A stretch of DNA of 64,000 bases from Mikania micrantha (taxonomy: Eukaryota > Streptophyta > Magnoliopsida > Asterales > Asteraceae). Location: the NCBI GenBank assembly GCA_009363875.1, contig CM018688.1, forward strand, positions 53,917,001 to 53,981,000. The letters are read 5' to 3'. This document shows, piece by piece, positions 50,085 through 60,800 of the stretch (position 1 is the stretch's first letter; each line of letters begins with the position of its first letter). The translations under genes were made by a program, and so were the position numbers. A model generated the notes under the pieces. It did not search any database. It had not been told where the DNA came from and saw nothing but the letters and a program-made list of their open reading frames with translations.

Positions 50085-50370
50085 GCTAATGCATTGTACA
50101 CTTATCTTTAATGCTAATGCTATATACACTTATTTTTAATACAAATGCTTCATACACTTATACTTGTTTGCTTAATACCCTTGATGCTTTTAAATGCCAA
50201 GAAAAACTAATACTAAAACTCTGAAATGCTTTTATAGAATATACTTTTGAAAGCTCGTATACTTAAACTCAGAAAGACTTATATGCTTGAAGTGCTTGAT
50301 ATGCTCGAAGTGCTTGAAATGCTTGGAATACTTTAAACACTTGAATGCTTGATATGCTTGAAATGCTAAA
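50085..50370 (+). repeat. Short tandem repeats in LTR F
   Basis: Three units of about 30-36 bases with TACACTTAT and AATGCTAATGC (50,085-50,165) are followed by about eight degenerate GAAATGCTTG/GATATGCTTG units (50,285-50,370). Confidence 0.65.
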
Positions 50371-51427
50371 ACAAACGGAATAGGATTCCGGTTGAGAAGC
50401 TAGTACTTGTGCACAGGATACGTAAATACCAGGCTATGTGAATGCTATAAACTTGTATGCTAAAGCTATGGGTCTTAGTAAGACAGACTGATTGACCGCC
50501 GAGTGTTGACCTATGGTGTTAACCCCTACTAGTCATTCAGTGTTCTTCATGATCCCACTCTAGTTTTGTGATAAGTGACTAGGATGATCTAGGTTTTCTT
50601 TAGTTGACTTTGTGTCATCTTGAGGAACCCTTTATCAAAACACCGATGTTGTGAATCACGTCTAGTTCTGTTATGGATTGATACTGAATTCCTTAGGGTG
50701 TTCAGCTGTCCATAAAGGCAACTCTCAAAACTTGACTTCCAAATGCTATTGTGTGCGTGGTTGAAACTTTCAACAGAATGCATGAAGCTATAATGGAAAT
50801 GGAATTGGATGGTAGATAAAATGCTTAATTATCATTAACAACAGTATCCTATGTGGCCCGGTATGTGGTAGGATGTCGGCTAGGGCTTGTTCCCCTATGT
50901 ATGCCCTATATATAAGCATGCTTGACTAGATAGTTTAGGTGGTTGTTAATGAGGTTAAGGCTGTTACCGAAAAGGTTTGCAAAGCTATCTTTCAAATTAC
51001 TAAACTATATGAACTCACCAACCATTGTGTTGACTTTGTTTTTCTTACAAGCTTTCTTAGGTGATGTACAGGAGTAAGCTAAGGCTCAGGAATGCATGCT
51101 AGGATGCCCAGTTAGAGGACCTAGTAGTTTTGGGAAAGCACATATTTTGTTGATTATTGTGAATCACTTTTGATATCTTGTACAGTTACAAGATAGTAAA
51201 CTTTTGATTCTTTTGATAGGTTTACTCAGTTAAATTATCAAACATTGACAATTGTAATTTAACTTTGTAATCCTAGTTTAATGTAATTTGTGCTTTAGTT
51301 ATTCTCAATGTTGATGCTAAGTATATAGTCTAATCATTTCGATTATCATTCCCGATACCGCTCCCCGAGACCTTTCCGCCCGACGGGACACACGATCCGG
51401 CCTGCCGGCTCGGGGTGTGACAAGGAT

Positions 51428-53285
51428 GTCATACCCTAGCCAACAGCGGAATACGTCGAGGCATGAGTTTGATTGTTCAAAAGCTCATCGTGCTATTGGT
51501 AAGTTTCAATATTTAATAATCCACTTTAATTTACAACATCCACTTTCATTCAACACACATTAGATCAAACCAATCAGATTAAACCATCCAAACATTACAC
51601 AACATAAATTCAATTCAAATAACAAGGTTTAATTATTTTAATCTAGGTCCAATATGCCTAAATGAATCCCCATTTTCTTCTATCAACCTGTCACATATGT
51701 AAAATAAAATTTGATCAATTTTTTGCATAGTTGGTGAGCCCTCATACAAGTTGTAATATAAATAAATAAAGAGACGCAATCCAAAGTATAAATGGTAATA
51801 AACCTAAGTCTATGTTCTTACAAGTATTCTAGAAACATGCTAAATCTAAGAATTCATAACAAGTCATCACATGTATTTGTCATTCCTTCATGTATAAGTA
51901 ATCAAGTTCTTTCCAATTTTCTTTGTCCTTTACAATTGTCCTCAATCATGTAATATAACATAACTTATAAATCAAGGTTTGCAAGACCTTAATTAAGTTA
52001 GTTAATCTACATGCTTGCAAATGTACACATTTCACGTTTTTAGCACAAAGACCAAAGTTCATGCGAAGAAGGTATCTAACCATTCTTAGGCTACTTTTGT
52101 GTATAATGAATATGTATACAAGAATTCCAAATCATCACATGTTCTATCATTCAAGTAATTCACATAACACTTAAGGCCAATGTACCAAACTAAGTAATTG
52201 CATTATGTTTTGACTCTAAAAATACATTGAGTTGAAATAAGACATGTGTGACATTCCCAAAACTTACAAAAGTAAAAAAAATGAAGTATGAAAATAACTC
52301 ACTTGTCAAGCTTTGATTCCAAGAAGTTATTGAGTAAGGATGAAGATTTGTGAAGTCACAATTCACCCTATATTGTAATATGATTTTATAATTTTAAATT
52401 TTATAAAAGAAAGGTTTTATAAATATGATTGGTTTACTCAAATATTATGTAGATAATATTTTATTTAAATTAACAAAATAAATACTTCTCTATGTTTTTG
52501 TAATTCAATTCCTTGAATTATATATTTGTTCTCATGTTTTAACAACTTGATAATAGTATAAATAATATTTCCTTTAAAAAATCAATAAAAATTATTCTAT
52601 ATTATTATAATTTATTTCAGAATATTTAATTGAAAATATTCAAAAATATTTGTATATGTATTTTTCCTAAAAGTCGTTCTAAGTTTAAAACAAGTTTAGA
52701 TATAGTTTTATTCTAAATAATTAATTTATTTAATAAAAATGATTAAATTAATATAAAATGATTTCAAAATTTTAAAAATATTTTTCTGTATTTTTAAATT
52801 ATTTTTATAAATAATCTTTAAATTTTAAAATTTATTTTAACACTTTAAATATTGATTTTATAAAAATAATGCCCAATATTTCTTTAAAATTTTCCAGAAT
52901 GTTTATAAACATTAAAAATAATTTATGTAAATTTTTCAGAATTTTTAAAATTTTTTTAGTATTTGTTAATGTATTTAAAACTATTTAAACACATAATAAA
53001 TAGCAAAATAATAAAAAGATATACTGAAAAATTCTAAAAATTTACAGATTGTTTTAGACTATCAAATGTAATTTCTGTAAAATTTTCATAAATTTTAAAA
53101 ATATTTAATACTTTTATTGAATTTAATACTATTTAAATAAAATTTAAACAGCCAAAATAATAACAATATAATCTGAAAAATTCCAAAAATTTTACAAAAT
53201 GTTTGAAACATTGTTTCTGATTGTTTTGAAATTTTTTAGAATTTTTGGAATCAATATGAATAGTAAAATAAAAGATATAAAGGAA
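51428..53285. other. AT-rich region, nothing recognised
   Basis: 51,428-52,370 may be an old LTR fragment (GTTGGTGAGCCCTCATACAAG near 51,731 recalls the LTR 3' parts). 52,370-53,285 is very AT-rich with many AAATTTT runs. No coding segment is seen. Confidence 0.35.
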
Positions 53286-53289
53286 AAAA

Positions 53290-53380
53290 GGGTTTAAAAA
53301 TAAAACCCGGTACAATCGGACTCGAACCCAGATCCATTGCTTCAAATCCTACACCTTTACCACAAGGCTATAATGAATTC
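53290..53380 (-). mobile_element. tRNA-derived SINE head
   Basis: The minus strand reads TAGCCTTGTGGTAAAGG (box A-like) and, 30 bases on, GGGTTCGAGTCCGATT (box B-like) in tRNA order. No clear acceptor stem follows. Sequence downstream on the minus strand turns T- and A-rich, as in SINE tails. A degenerate tRNA pseudogene is the alternative. Confidence 0.5.
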
Positions 53381-53389
53381 ACCGGTCGT

Positions 53390-54168
53390 AAACCCGTTTC
53401 AGTTAATAATAAACATATTCTCAAAAATACCCCCAAATTTCCATATGAACATTTACCTGGAAAGATTGTGAGAGTTTGCATACCAGATTTGAATGTACTG
53501 TACTGTTTTGCTCAGTTGCTAATCAAGGTTTGCATACCAGATTTGGGTTATAGAAAATCTAACTTCAATGGCATCAATGATTTAATTAATTGCTTCAGTT
53601 ACAATGGCGGAGCTTCAAAAAAAGCTCGGAGGGGGCCGAAGGTTTTTTAGGAAGAAAAACGGAGGGGGCCGAAGGATTTTTAGGAAGAAAACGAGAGAAA
53701 CCGAAGGATTTTTCGACGAAATACTACTAAATCAACTCTTCTGGCCGGAAAAACAGGAGGGGCCGAGGCCCCCTCGGGCCCTCAATAAGCACCGCCCCTG
53801 TTCAGTTATGTTTACAATTGTGATAGGAAGGTATTTCGGTTAAAATTTTTTGATTTAAAGATTGCTTTTAACACCATTTTTTTGAAGCCAACCGGTTGGG
53901 GCCAAAATAGTGATCGACGAAAATGAATAAAACATAATTTGAGTTTTGCAGCCATAGTCCATGCACTTTAATTTTTTTAACCTCTTTAGCTTTAAACTCT
54001 TTAAATTTAAGTATAGTTTTAAATATTATATTTCTGGTCCCATGATTTCATAAGTTAACATTTTATGCTTAATACTTTTATCAAATATTCATAACTTTTA
54101 TAATTTTTAAAGATTTAAAAGGAAGTTTTAATTTGTTTTAATAAGAATCAAAACCACACTTGTTTGAA
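53390..54168. other. Repeat-like region with a GGGGGCCGAAGG motif
   Basis: A direct repeat GTTTGCATACCAGATTTG lies at about 53,475 and 53,528. At 53,620-53,800 are two units of GGAGGGGGCCGAAGG, then GGGGCCGAGGCCCC. The 79-codon frame across it (53,604-53,843) is low-complexity and probably not a gene. I cannot name the element. Confidence 0.35.
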
Positions 54169-54574
54169 TCTACCTATACTAATAAATTAAAGTTTCTAGA
54201 GACACATGTAATGTTTTTAGAGCACCTCATCTTTAATTTTCCACCTCTCTCATATTAAATACATCTAATATTAAATATATTTTTTTATAAATTTTTAAAT
54301 TAAAAAGATAATTTAATACATTAAAATATATTAATATTTATAAACACTTTTTACAAAAACCAATTTATTATAAAATATAAAATTTGTAAAACAACTTTTT
54401 AAAATAAATTAATGTTTAAACAAACAAAACCTTGAAGAAATTAGTATTTAAATAAATAATAATATTATTTTAAATAAACAAAACCTTGAAAAAGTTGTTT
54501 TATATTTCTAAATTTTCATTAGTGACTATTTATTATATTTTTTTATTCAACCCGTGTAATACACGAAGTACTAA
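54169..54574 (+). mobile_element. Helitron-like non-autonomous element (candidate)
   Basis: The 5' end is TCTACCTATACTAATAAA. The 3' end has a small hairpin CGTGTAATACACG followed by AAGTACTAA, the CTRR-type terminus, within nine bases. The left side fits insertion after A; the right flank is C and not T, so the border is uncertain. No Rep/helicase gene is present. Confidence 0.35.
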
Positions 54575-54689
54575 CCTTGTGTGTGTGTCTATATATATGC
54601 AGGGGCCGATTATTGTACAAAGGAAATTAACGTGAGAAACGTATGAAGCCACCAGAATGCGTCACATGTAATCTAGGTAAGGGGTATAA

Positions 54690-54970
54690 TGGTCCGTGTA
54701 AAATCACGGACCACGTTATATAAAATCACGGACCATTGTTTAATATGTATAATCAAGGACTAACTGAATAATCACGGACCAATGTGTTATATCAAATCAC
54801 GAACCGTCATTTAATACATAAATCTAGGACCAACTGGATAATCACGGACCAAACATTATATAAAATCACGGACCAATGAGTTATATAAAATCACGAACAG
54901 TCATTAACACACATAATTAAGGAACATCTGCATAATCACGGACTAATAATCACGGACCAAGTACAAAAAT
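54690..54970 (+). repeat. Tandem repeat with AATCACGGACCA core
   Basis: About eight AATCACGGACC/AATCACGAAC cores are arranged in roughly 70-bp higher-order units with TAATACATAA and GACCAACTGGATAATC between. The preceding 54,600-54,690 (TTATTGTACAAAGG...) looks like the end of an unclassified repeat family. Confidence 0.7.
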
Positions 54971-55126
54971 ATTAAAAAACTATGACAATACTATACTCAA
55001 ATTGAGATAATCAAATTCTCTATTTTATGGTGTATTTCTTTTCGAAAAATGATTAAGCGTTTAAAAGTTATTTGATCTTTTTAAAAAAAAGGTGGAACTT
55101 GATTTACCCACAAAAGAGTCAATAAA

Positions 55127-55767
55127 TAGGCCTGTAAACGAACCGAACAGTTCATGAACTGTTCGGTAAGAAGTTCGTTTATGTTCGTTTATTTAATAAA
55201 TGAACGAACATGAACATAAATTTTGTGTTCGTTTAATTAAATGAACGAACATGAACACACATTGTGTTCGTTTATTTATGTTCATGAACAGTTCGGTTAT
55301 GTTCGTTTATTTACGTTCGTTTATCTATGTTCGTTAGTGTTCGTTTATGTTCGTTAACTATGTAATGTTAGTTTTTGTTCGGTTAACCAACTAATTTACA
55401 AATGATATGTATTTACATTTAAGAGACTAGTCGTTTGTGCTCGTTTATACATGTGTCAATTGTGTTTGTTTATGTTTGTTCAATAGTGTTCATGTTCGTT
55501 TATGATTGTCCAACGGTGTTAAAAAATGTCCATTTAAGTTTGTTCGTTTATTTGAGTTCGTTTGTGTTCATTTATATTCATGAACAGTTCGTTTAATTTA
55601 TTAATGAACGAACACAAACGAACACGAACATATTCATTTTCTTAATAAACGAACACGAACACAAAATTCATGTTCATTAATGTGTTCGTGTTCGTGTTCG
55701 GTTAAGTTTAAATGAACGAACACGAACATGCCTGTGTTCGTGTTCGTTCAGTTCGTTTACAGACCTA
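55127..55767. mobile_element. hAT MITE, 641 bp
   Basis: The inverted ends are TAGGCCTGTAAACGAACC and, from the right, TAGGTCTGTAAACGAACT. Perfect 8-bp duplications TCAATAAA lie at 55,119-55,126 and 55,768-55,775. The interior is made almost wholly of GTTCGTTTA / TGAACGAAC motifs in both orientations, the subterminal-repeat style of hAT elements. There is no ORF. Confidence 0.9.
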
Positions 55768-55929
55768 TCAATAAATGTAAGGTATTCCATTTTTATTCTT
55801 TCAGCTGTAATTAACATAAATTTTAAAAGAAAAGTAGGGACCACTAGATATTAACCATTGATTAATTTAATCGAAGGTTCAGAATACTTCTTATCATTCT
55901 AACCAAAAAACGCTTTTGTATTGGAACCG

Positions 55930-55933
<4 letters not shown>

Positions 55934-55972
<39 letters not shown>
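55934..55972. repeat. (AT)n microsatellite
   Basis: About 19 AT dinucleotides. A similar (AT)n tract is at 57,189-57,220. Confidence 0.95.
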
Positions 55973-55977
<5 letters not shown>

Positions 55978-55979
55978 TA

Positions 55980-56408
55980 GCTTATTGACCTGTGTGTTAC
56001 ACAGAGTTGTATAAAAATAAGTATTACAAAACAATCAATAATAAAATATAAATACACAAATAACATATAATTTTTAAAATTTAAAAATAAATAAAATTTT
56101 ATTTTATAAATATTTGTATACTTCTTTAAACAATACAAATGAGATTTAAAATTTTGAATTTTTGAAATTATTGGTTGAAAATGAAAAGTTTAAAATGATT
56201 ATATTATCATTAATATTTAAAGAAAATGAATATTAATTTTCTTTTAAATTTGAAAGTTTGAATTAATTATATTAAATGAAATTAATTCATGAGTTTCTTA
56301 AATATGCCATGTGGATAGTCTAGAAAGATGCCACATGGCAAATGACATGTGGATATGCTAGAATTACGCCACGTGACATATTATTATTCTTTTATTATAT
56401 AGTATAGA
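55980..56408 (-). mobile_element. Helitron-like non-autonomous element (candidate)
   Basis: On the minus strand it starts TCTATACTATATAATAAAAG at 56,408. It contains GCCACATGGCA/GCCACGTG-type palindromes and ends near a hairpin CTGTGTAACACACAG (55,990-56,004). The CTRR end is not clear. The layout parallels the candidate at 54,169-54,574 in the opposite orientation. Confidence 0.4.
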
Positions 56409-56606
56409 TATAGATATAGATATAGATTAATACATTTTGTTATACATACTATATCAGCACACACTCATATGAATATTTATGTACACACATATACATATGC
56501 ATAATTAATTGTAAATATACCTTTGTATTTTGGATAAAATCAACTACGAACATTTAACTTTTTATTATTACAATTTTGACACTGAAAACATCTTAGAAAA
56601 CCCTAA

Positions 56607-56781
56607 TTGGCACAAAGGAGAATGAAACCTTCGTTATAAGAAGGTGGATACCTTCCTGCTCAAAATGTCTTTGCCTTGGCAAACAACTCATTGTGTGAAT
56701 ACAAAACCGTGAGTTCTTGTATGAGCAACCATTAGGAGCAAAGTAGACAATATCTTGGTAGAATTGGTTTGGGTTGTTACA
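56607..56781 (+). mobile_element. Second TRIM-like LTR copy, 5' end worn
   Basis: GGAGAATGAAACCTTCGTTA, AAGGTGGATACC, AAAACCGTGAGTTC and GACAATATCTTGGTAGA match the LTR at 47,343-47,529 in order, and it ends TTGGGTTGTTACA. No PBS follows. Whether the two copies are separate insertions or far-apart ends of one element cannot be told by eye. Confidence 0.5.
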
Positions 56782-56785
56782 CCTT

Positions 56786-56998
56786 AGCTTTTACAAGTGA
56801 AAGATTGACCGTTTGGCTTTTTCTAAAATGCTAGGTGGGATCTCCTGAGATGGGAGGATTGGATTTCATTTTCTTTTTGAGTTTTTCGTTTTTGTCTTTG
56901 GATGGTGTTAATTGTATTTCTGGTGTTCTTGGGAGTTTTAGCGTCTTGCTTGCTCGTTTGGGTGTTTTAATAATATTTCCGCTGTTCAAAAAAAAATA
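56786..56998 (+). mobile_element. LINE-like 3' tail
   Basis: This T/G-rich untranslated sequence with repeated TTTTGTCTTTGG / GGTGTTCTTGGG runs to CGCTGTTCAAAAAAAAA. It has the look of plant L1 3' ends with a short poly(A). No RT or endonuclease segment precedes it, so it would be a 5'-truncated copy. Confidence 0.35.
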
Positions 56999-57000
56999 TA

Positions 57001-57184
57001 GAGAATAAATTCCGTGTTTTCTAAACTATACATTTGTTATTAACTTTCATAACGATGAGTTTGAAGCTTAAAAGCATAGGAGGTTGTTTGGGCATAAAAA
57101 GAGAGTGTATCATCATGTAATAAATCGTTTTGACAATGCATTATAATCACTTTTTACAACTATAAAAACAACCTAGCTATGCTT

Positions 57185-57223
<39 letters not shown>

Positions 57224-57852
57224 GAATTTGTATGAATATTAAGATTAAGCTATCTACAACATATGAAACATATAATCGTTTATAAATTTATATAATAATA
57301 AAAAAATTCGCAATAAAAAATATTTAAATTTGAGTATTTAGAAAAAAACTACAAGATATTATAAGTTGTATTATTAACAACTGGTTACCGTTTCATAATT
57401 TCAATAGTAAAAAAGATAATAATAATAATAACTCCAACCGCAAGTTTTGCTATTTTTATACATATATCTTGGAGGAAGTGCGGTCAAGCATTCAAATGTA
57501 TGACTTCAAACAAATTTGCAATTTGAAACGAAGTTCATGGAAGGTTTCTCAAATTAAGCATATAATAAATCTCATGGAGGTCAAAACATTTACAAATGTA
57601 ACAATTAGAAGAAAAATGGGACAAATGATAAGGCCTCTAAACCATTATTTCTCTAAATTCATGGATTGATCAGATCTATACATGAGTTTATGTGTGGATC
57701 AAATCTAACCTAATAATCATAAAACAAAGTTCAAACATCATCATCTTCCCTAACGGTGGATACCACATTTCTTGAATAGGAACAAAGCATTAATGAGTTT
57801 AAGTAACACAAATGTCTTGACGGTGTGTTAAGTGTTCTTTTATGTGTGTAGA
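57001..57852 (+). promoter_or_regulatory. Upstream region of the PMT gene
   Basis: AT-rich, with (AT)n at 57,189-57,220 and (AAT)n near 57,418-57,431. Just before the start codon is TTTATGTGTGTAG|A, which resembles a splice acceptor, so the 5' UTR may contain an intron. The 66-codon frame at 57,469 has no family resemblance. No TATA box can be assigned with confidence. Confidence 0.35.
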
Positions 57853-60800
57853 ATGGCTAGGGAACCTGTCGGATCACCGAAATATCATCTACTCGACGCT
57901 AGAAAGAATCAAGCCACACGAATCCTAGTCGTTAGCGGACTCTTCACCTTCTTCTACATATTGGGGGCTTGGCAAAGCAGTATAGCCCCTACAACACATA
58001 CTAATTTCCGCGACAAAGTTGGATGCGAAAAAGCCTCCATTGATGCCACAAGACCATCATCTGAAATTTTAGATTTTGAAAGCCATCATCAATTAGTAAT
58101 CCAAGATTCACATATGCCAGATTTCCCAATATGTAACATGTCCTATAGTGAATACACTCCATGCCAAGAGGTGACCCGCGGAAACGAATTTGATCGAGAA
58201 ATGTTGAAGTATAGGGAGAGACATTGCCCACGTAAAGACGAACTACTACATTGCCTCATACCCGCACCACCAAAGTACAAATTACCCTTCAAATGGCCAA
58301 AGAGTCGAGACTACGCGTGGTATGACAACATTCCACACAAAGAGCTTAGCATCGAGAAAGATCGCCAAAACTGGATTAAAGTCGAAGGTGACCGGTTTAG
58401 ATTTCCTGGAGGTGGTACTATGTTTCGCCATGGAGCCGATTCATACATTGATGAGATAAATGAACTTATCCCACTCTCAAACGGAACCATTCGAACCGCA
58501 ATAGATACAGGATGTGGAGTAAGTATAGCTTCACACTTCTGTTTACATTTTTATTCTTGAACATCAATAAACTTAAACATCTTAAATTCATTTTTTTGAG
58601 CATAATGGCGTGGTTAATGGTCTTTAATTATGATTTGTGTGAAGGTTGCAAGTTGGGGTGCATACATGCTCAAGAGAGATATAATCACAATGTCCTTTGC
58701 ACCAAGGGACACGCATGAAGCCCAAGTATGGTTTGCATTAGAACGTGGGGTTCCTGCAATGATTGGGATTATGGGATCACAAAGACTCCCATACCCATCT
58801 CGAGCTTTTGACATGGCTCATTGTGCTCGGTGCCTAATTCCATGGAGTAAATATGGTATGACTATAGACAAACTACAAAATTTTTTTTTAACTTTTTTAA
58901 TGAAAAGGACCAGACCGGCCGTCGGTCAGCCCAAAATCAACATGAGAACCGTCCTCAAGCAAACCGGTCAGTTGAACTGGTTCACCAAATTGGTCGGACC
59001 AGATTTCAAGTTTTTTTTAAGTAAAATCCAAAGAATGAAATATTAAAACCAAACCCTGTATTTTTTAACAAGGTTATGTTTGTTTGAACATTAATTATGT
59101 TTGTTTAAATGTGTTTATAATTATGTATTTTTTTTTGGAATTTTTTATATATTTATTAAGTCTTCCATACCCATCTCGAGCTTTTGACATGGCTCATTGT
59201 GCTCGGTGCCTAATTCCATGGAGTAAGTATGGTAAGACTATAGCCAAACAACAAAATTCTTTTAACTTTTATAAAACAAATGTAACTAACTTTCTAGCAT
59301 TGATTTGAAAACTGGACCAGACCGTAGGGGTGTTCAGTTTTCAAATATGACTCGAAATAATCGAAATTCGATTCGATTTCAATTCGAAAAACAGCAAGTC
59401 GAAATTCGATTCGAATTTTCACATTCGAATTCGATTCGATTCGTAGTATAATATCGAATTTCGAATTTCATATTTTTAATTCGATTTGATTCGAAATTCG
59501 AATTTAAATTAGTTATATATTTTTATTTTATATATACAAGTAGCTACTATATTTAAAAATTAGGATTTTTAGTTGAGTGGTTTAGCTTATAAAAACTGAA
59601 AGCATATTTCACATAAATGTCAATTTAATTATAAAATACCCATAATTTTAACACTTTTAAATACACTAAACCTAAACATTCACAACAAAAACATCAATTG
59701 TAAAACTCGAAAAATTGATCATTTTGGTTGTTAATTTCTAATATTTTGATTATTTGTTACTTTATGTTTTTTATATGTTATCATTGGCATTATATATTGA
59801 ATTTTTATCATTTTATTAGTTTAAATAATATTTCTAATATTACAACTTAGATGTTGGTTATTTGATATTTGAATATTTAAGGTTTTAATTATTTGATATT
59901 TTGAATACATAAAGACAGCAAGTATAAACAATTTTTAAATTAAATGCAAATCAAACTAATTCGAATTCTAGTCGAATTCGAATCGAATTCGGATCGAATT
60001 CGAATTCCAAATTCGAATAGAATCGAATTTCGAATTTGAAAACGAATTCGAATTTTGAATTCGAATTGGATTTTTCGAATAAATTTCGAATTCGAATCGA
60101 ATTCGAATGCTCATAAAAAATTCAAAATTCGAAATCATTCGATTCGAAATATCCGAATTATTCGAAATTCGATTCGATGAACACCCCTACCGGACCGGCC
60201 GTTGGTTGGTCCAAAATCAACATGAGAATTGCCCTCAAGGGGCTGCGGAGTGAACACTCATTTAAGATTTCTAAGCTCTGAACCAAATAAGAGTCAAGGG
60301 GGTCACGCCTCCTTGCGGGGACCTAGGGGTAGAAGTTATGAAAACATTGGTTTCTAGTAAACTAACGATTCGATACGCGGTGGGTTCCGGTGAACCCACA
60401 AATCACTACCTAAATCCGCCATTGGGTCCGGTTGTGAAAACATTGGTTTCTAATAAACTAGTATGATAGTTAACTTTCTATAAACTATATCGGGTGATCG
60501 ATACGATATTGATGAATTTGCAGATGGATTATATTTGATTGAAGTGGACAGAGTTCTAAGGCCTGGAGGTTACTGGATACTTTCTGGACCTCCTATTCAA
60601 TGGAAGAAGTTGTGGAAAGGATGGGAAAGAACACAAGAAGATTTGAAACATGAACAAGATGAGATTGAGGATACAGCCAAACATCTTTGTTGGAAAAAAG
60701 TTATAGAAAAAGATGCTTTTTCTGTATGGCAAAAACCAATCAATCATATTGGATGCAATACAACCAAAAAGATGTGCAAATCAGGCAATGCTGATGAAGC

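Larger units (their letters stand above)
47628..51422 (+). mobile_element. Solo LTR F (family of B and G), 3,795 bp
   Basis: It begins TGTAACACCAATGCCGGAAACG and ends GCTCGGGGTGTGACA (first motif shortened here to its key bases). Target duplications AGGAT lie at 47,623-47,627 and 51,423-51,427. It matches LTR B near the start (ACCGGAACAGTGATCT) and at the 3' end. It carries the module at about 50,850-50,960, a donor-like CACAGGTGAGTTC at 49,961-49,973 and an acceptor-like CTTAGG near 51,056-51,061. Confidence 0.87.

Noticed and set aside
53290..53380. Possible tRNA gene on the minus strand
   Set aside because: Boxes A and B are present but no paired acceptor stem is visible, so SINE is more likely.
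53604..53843. 79-codon frame rich in GGGRR/FRKK
   Set aside because: Made of a duplicated GC-rich unit (GGAGGGGGCCGAAGG); looks like a transposon end and not a protein.
57469..57669. 66-codon frame upstream of the PMT gene
   Set aside because: No recognisable domain, no splice or promoter context, and AT-rich codon use like the flanks.
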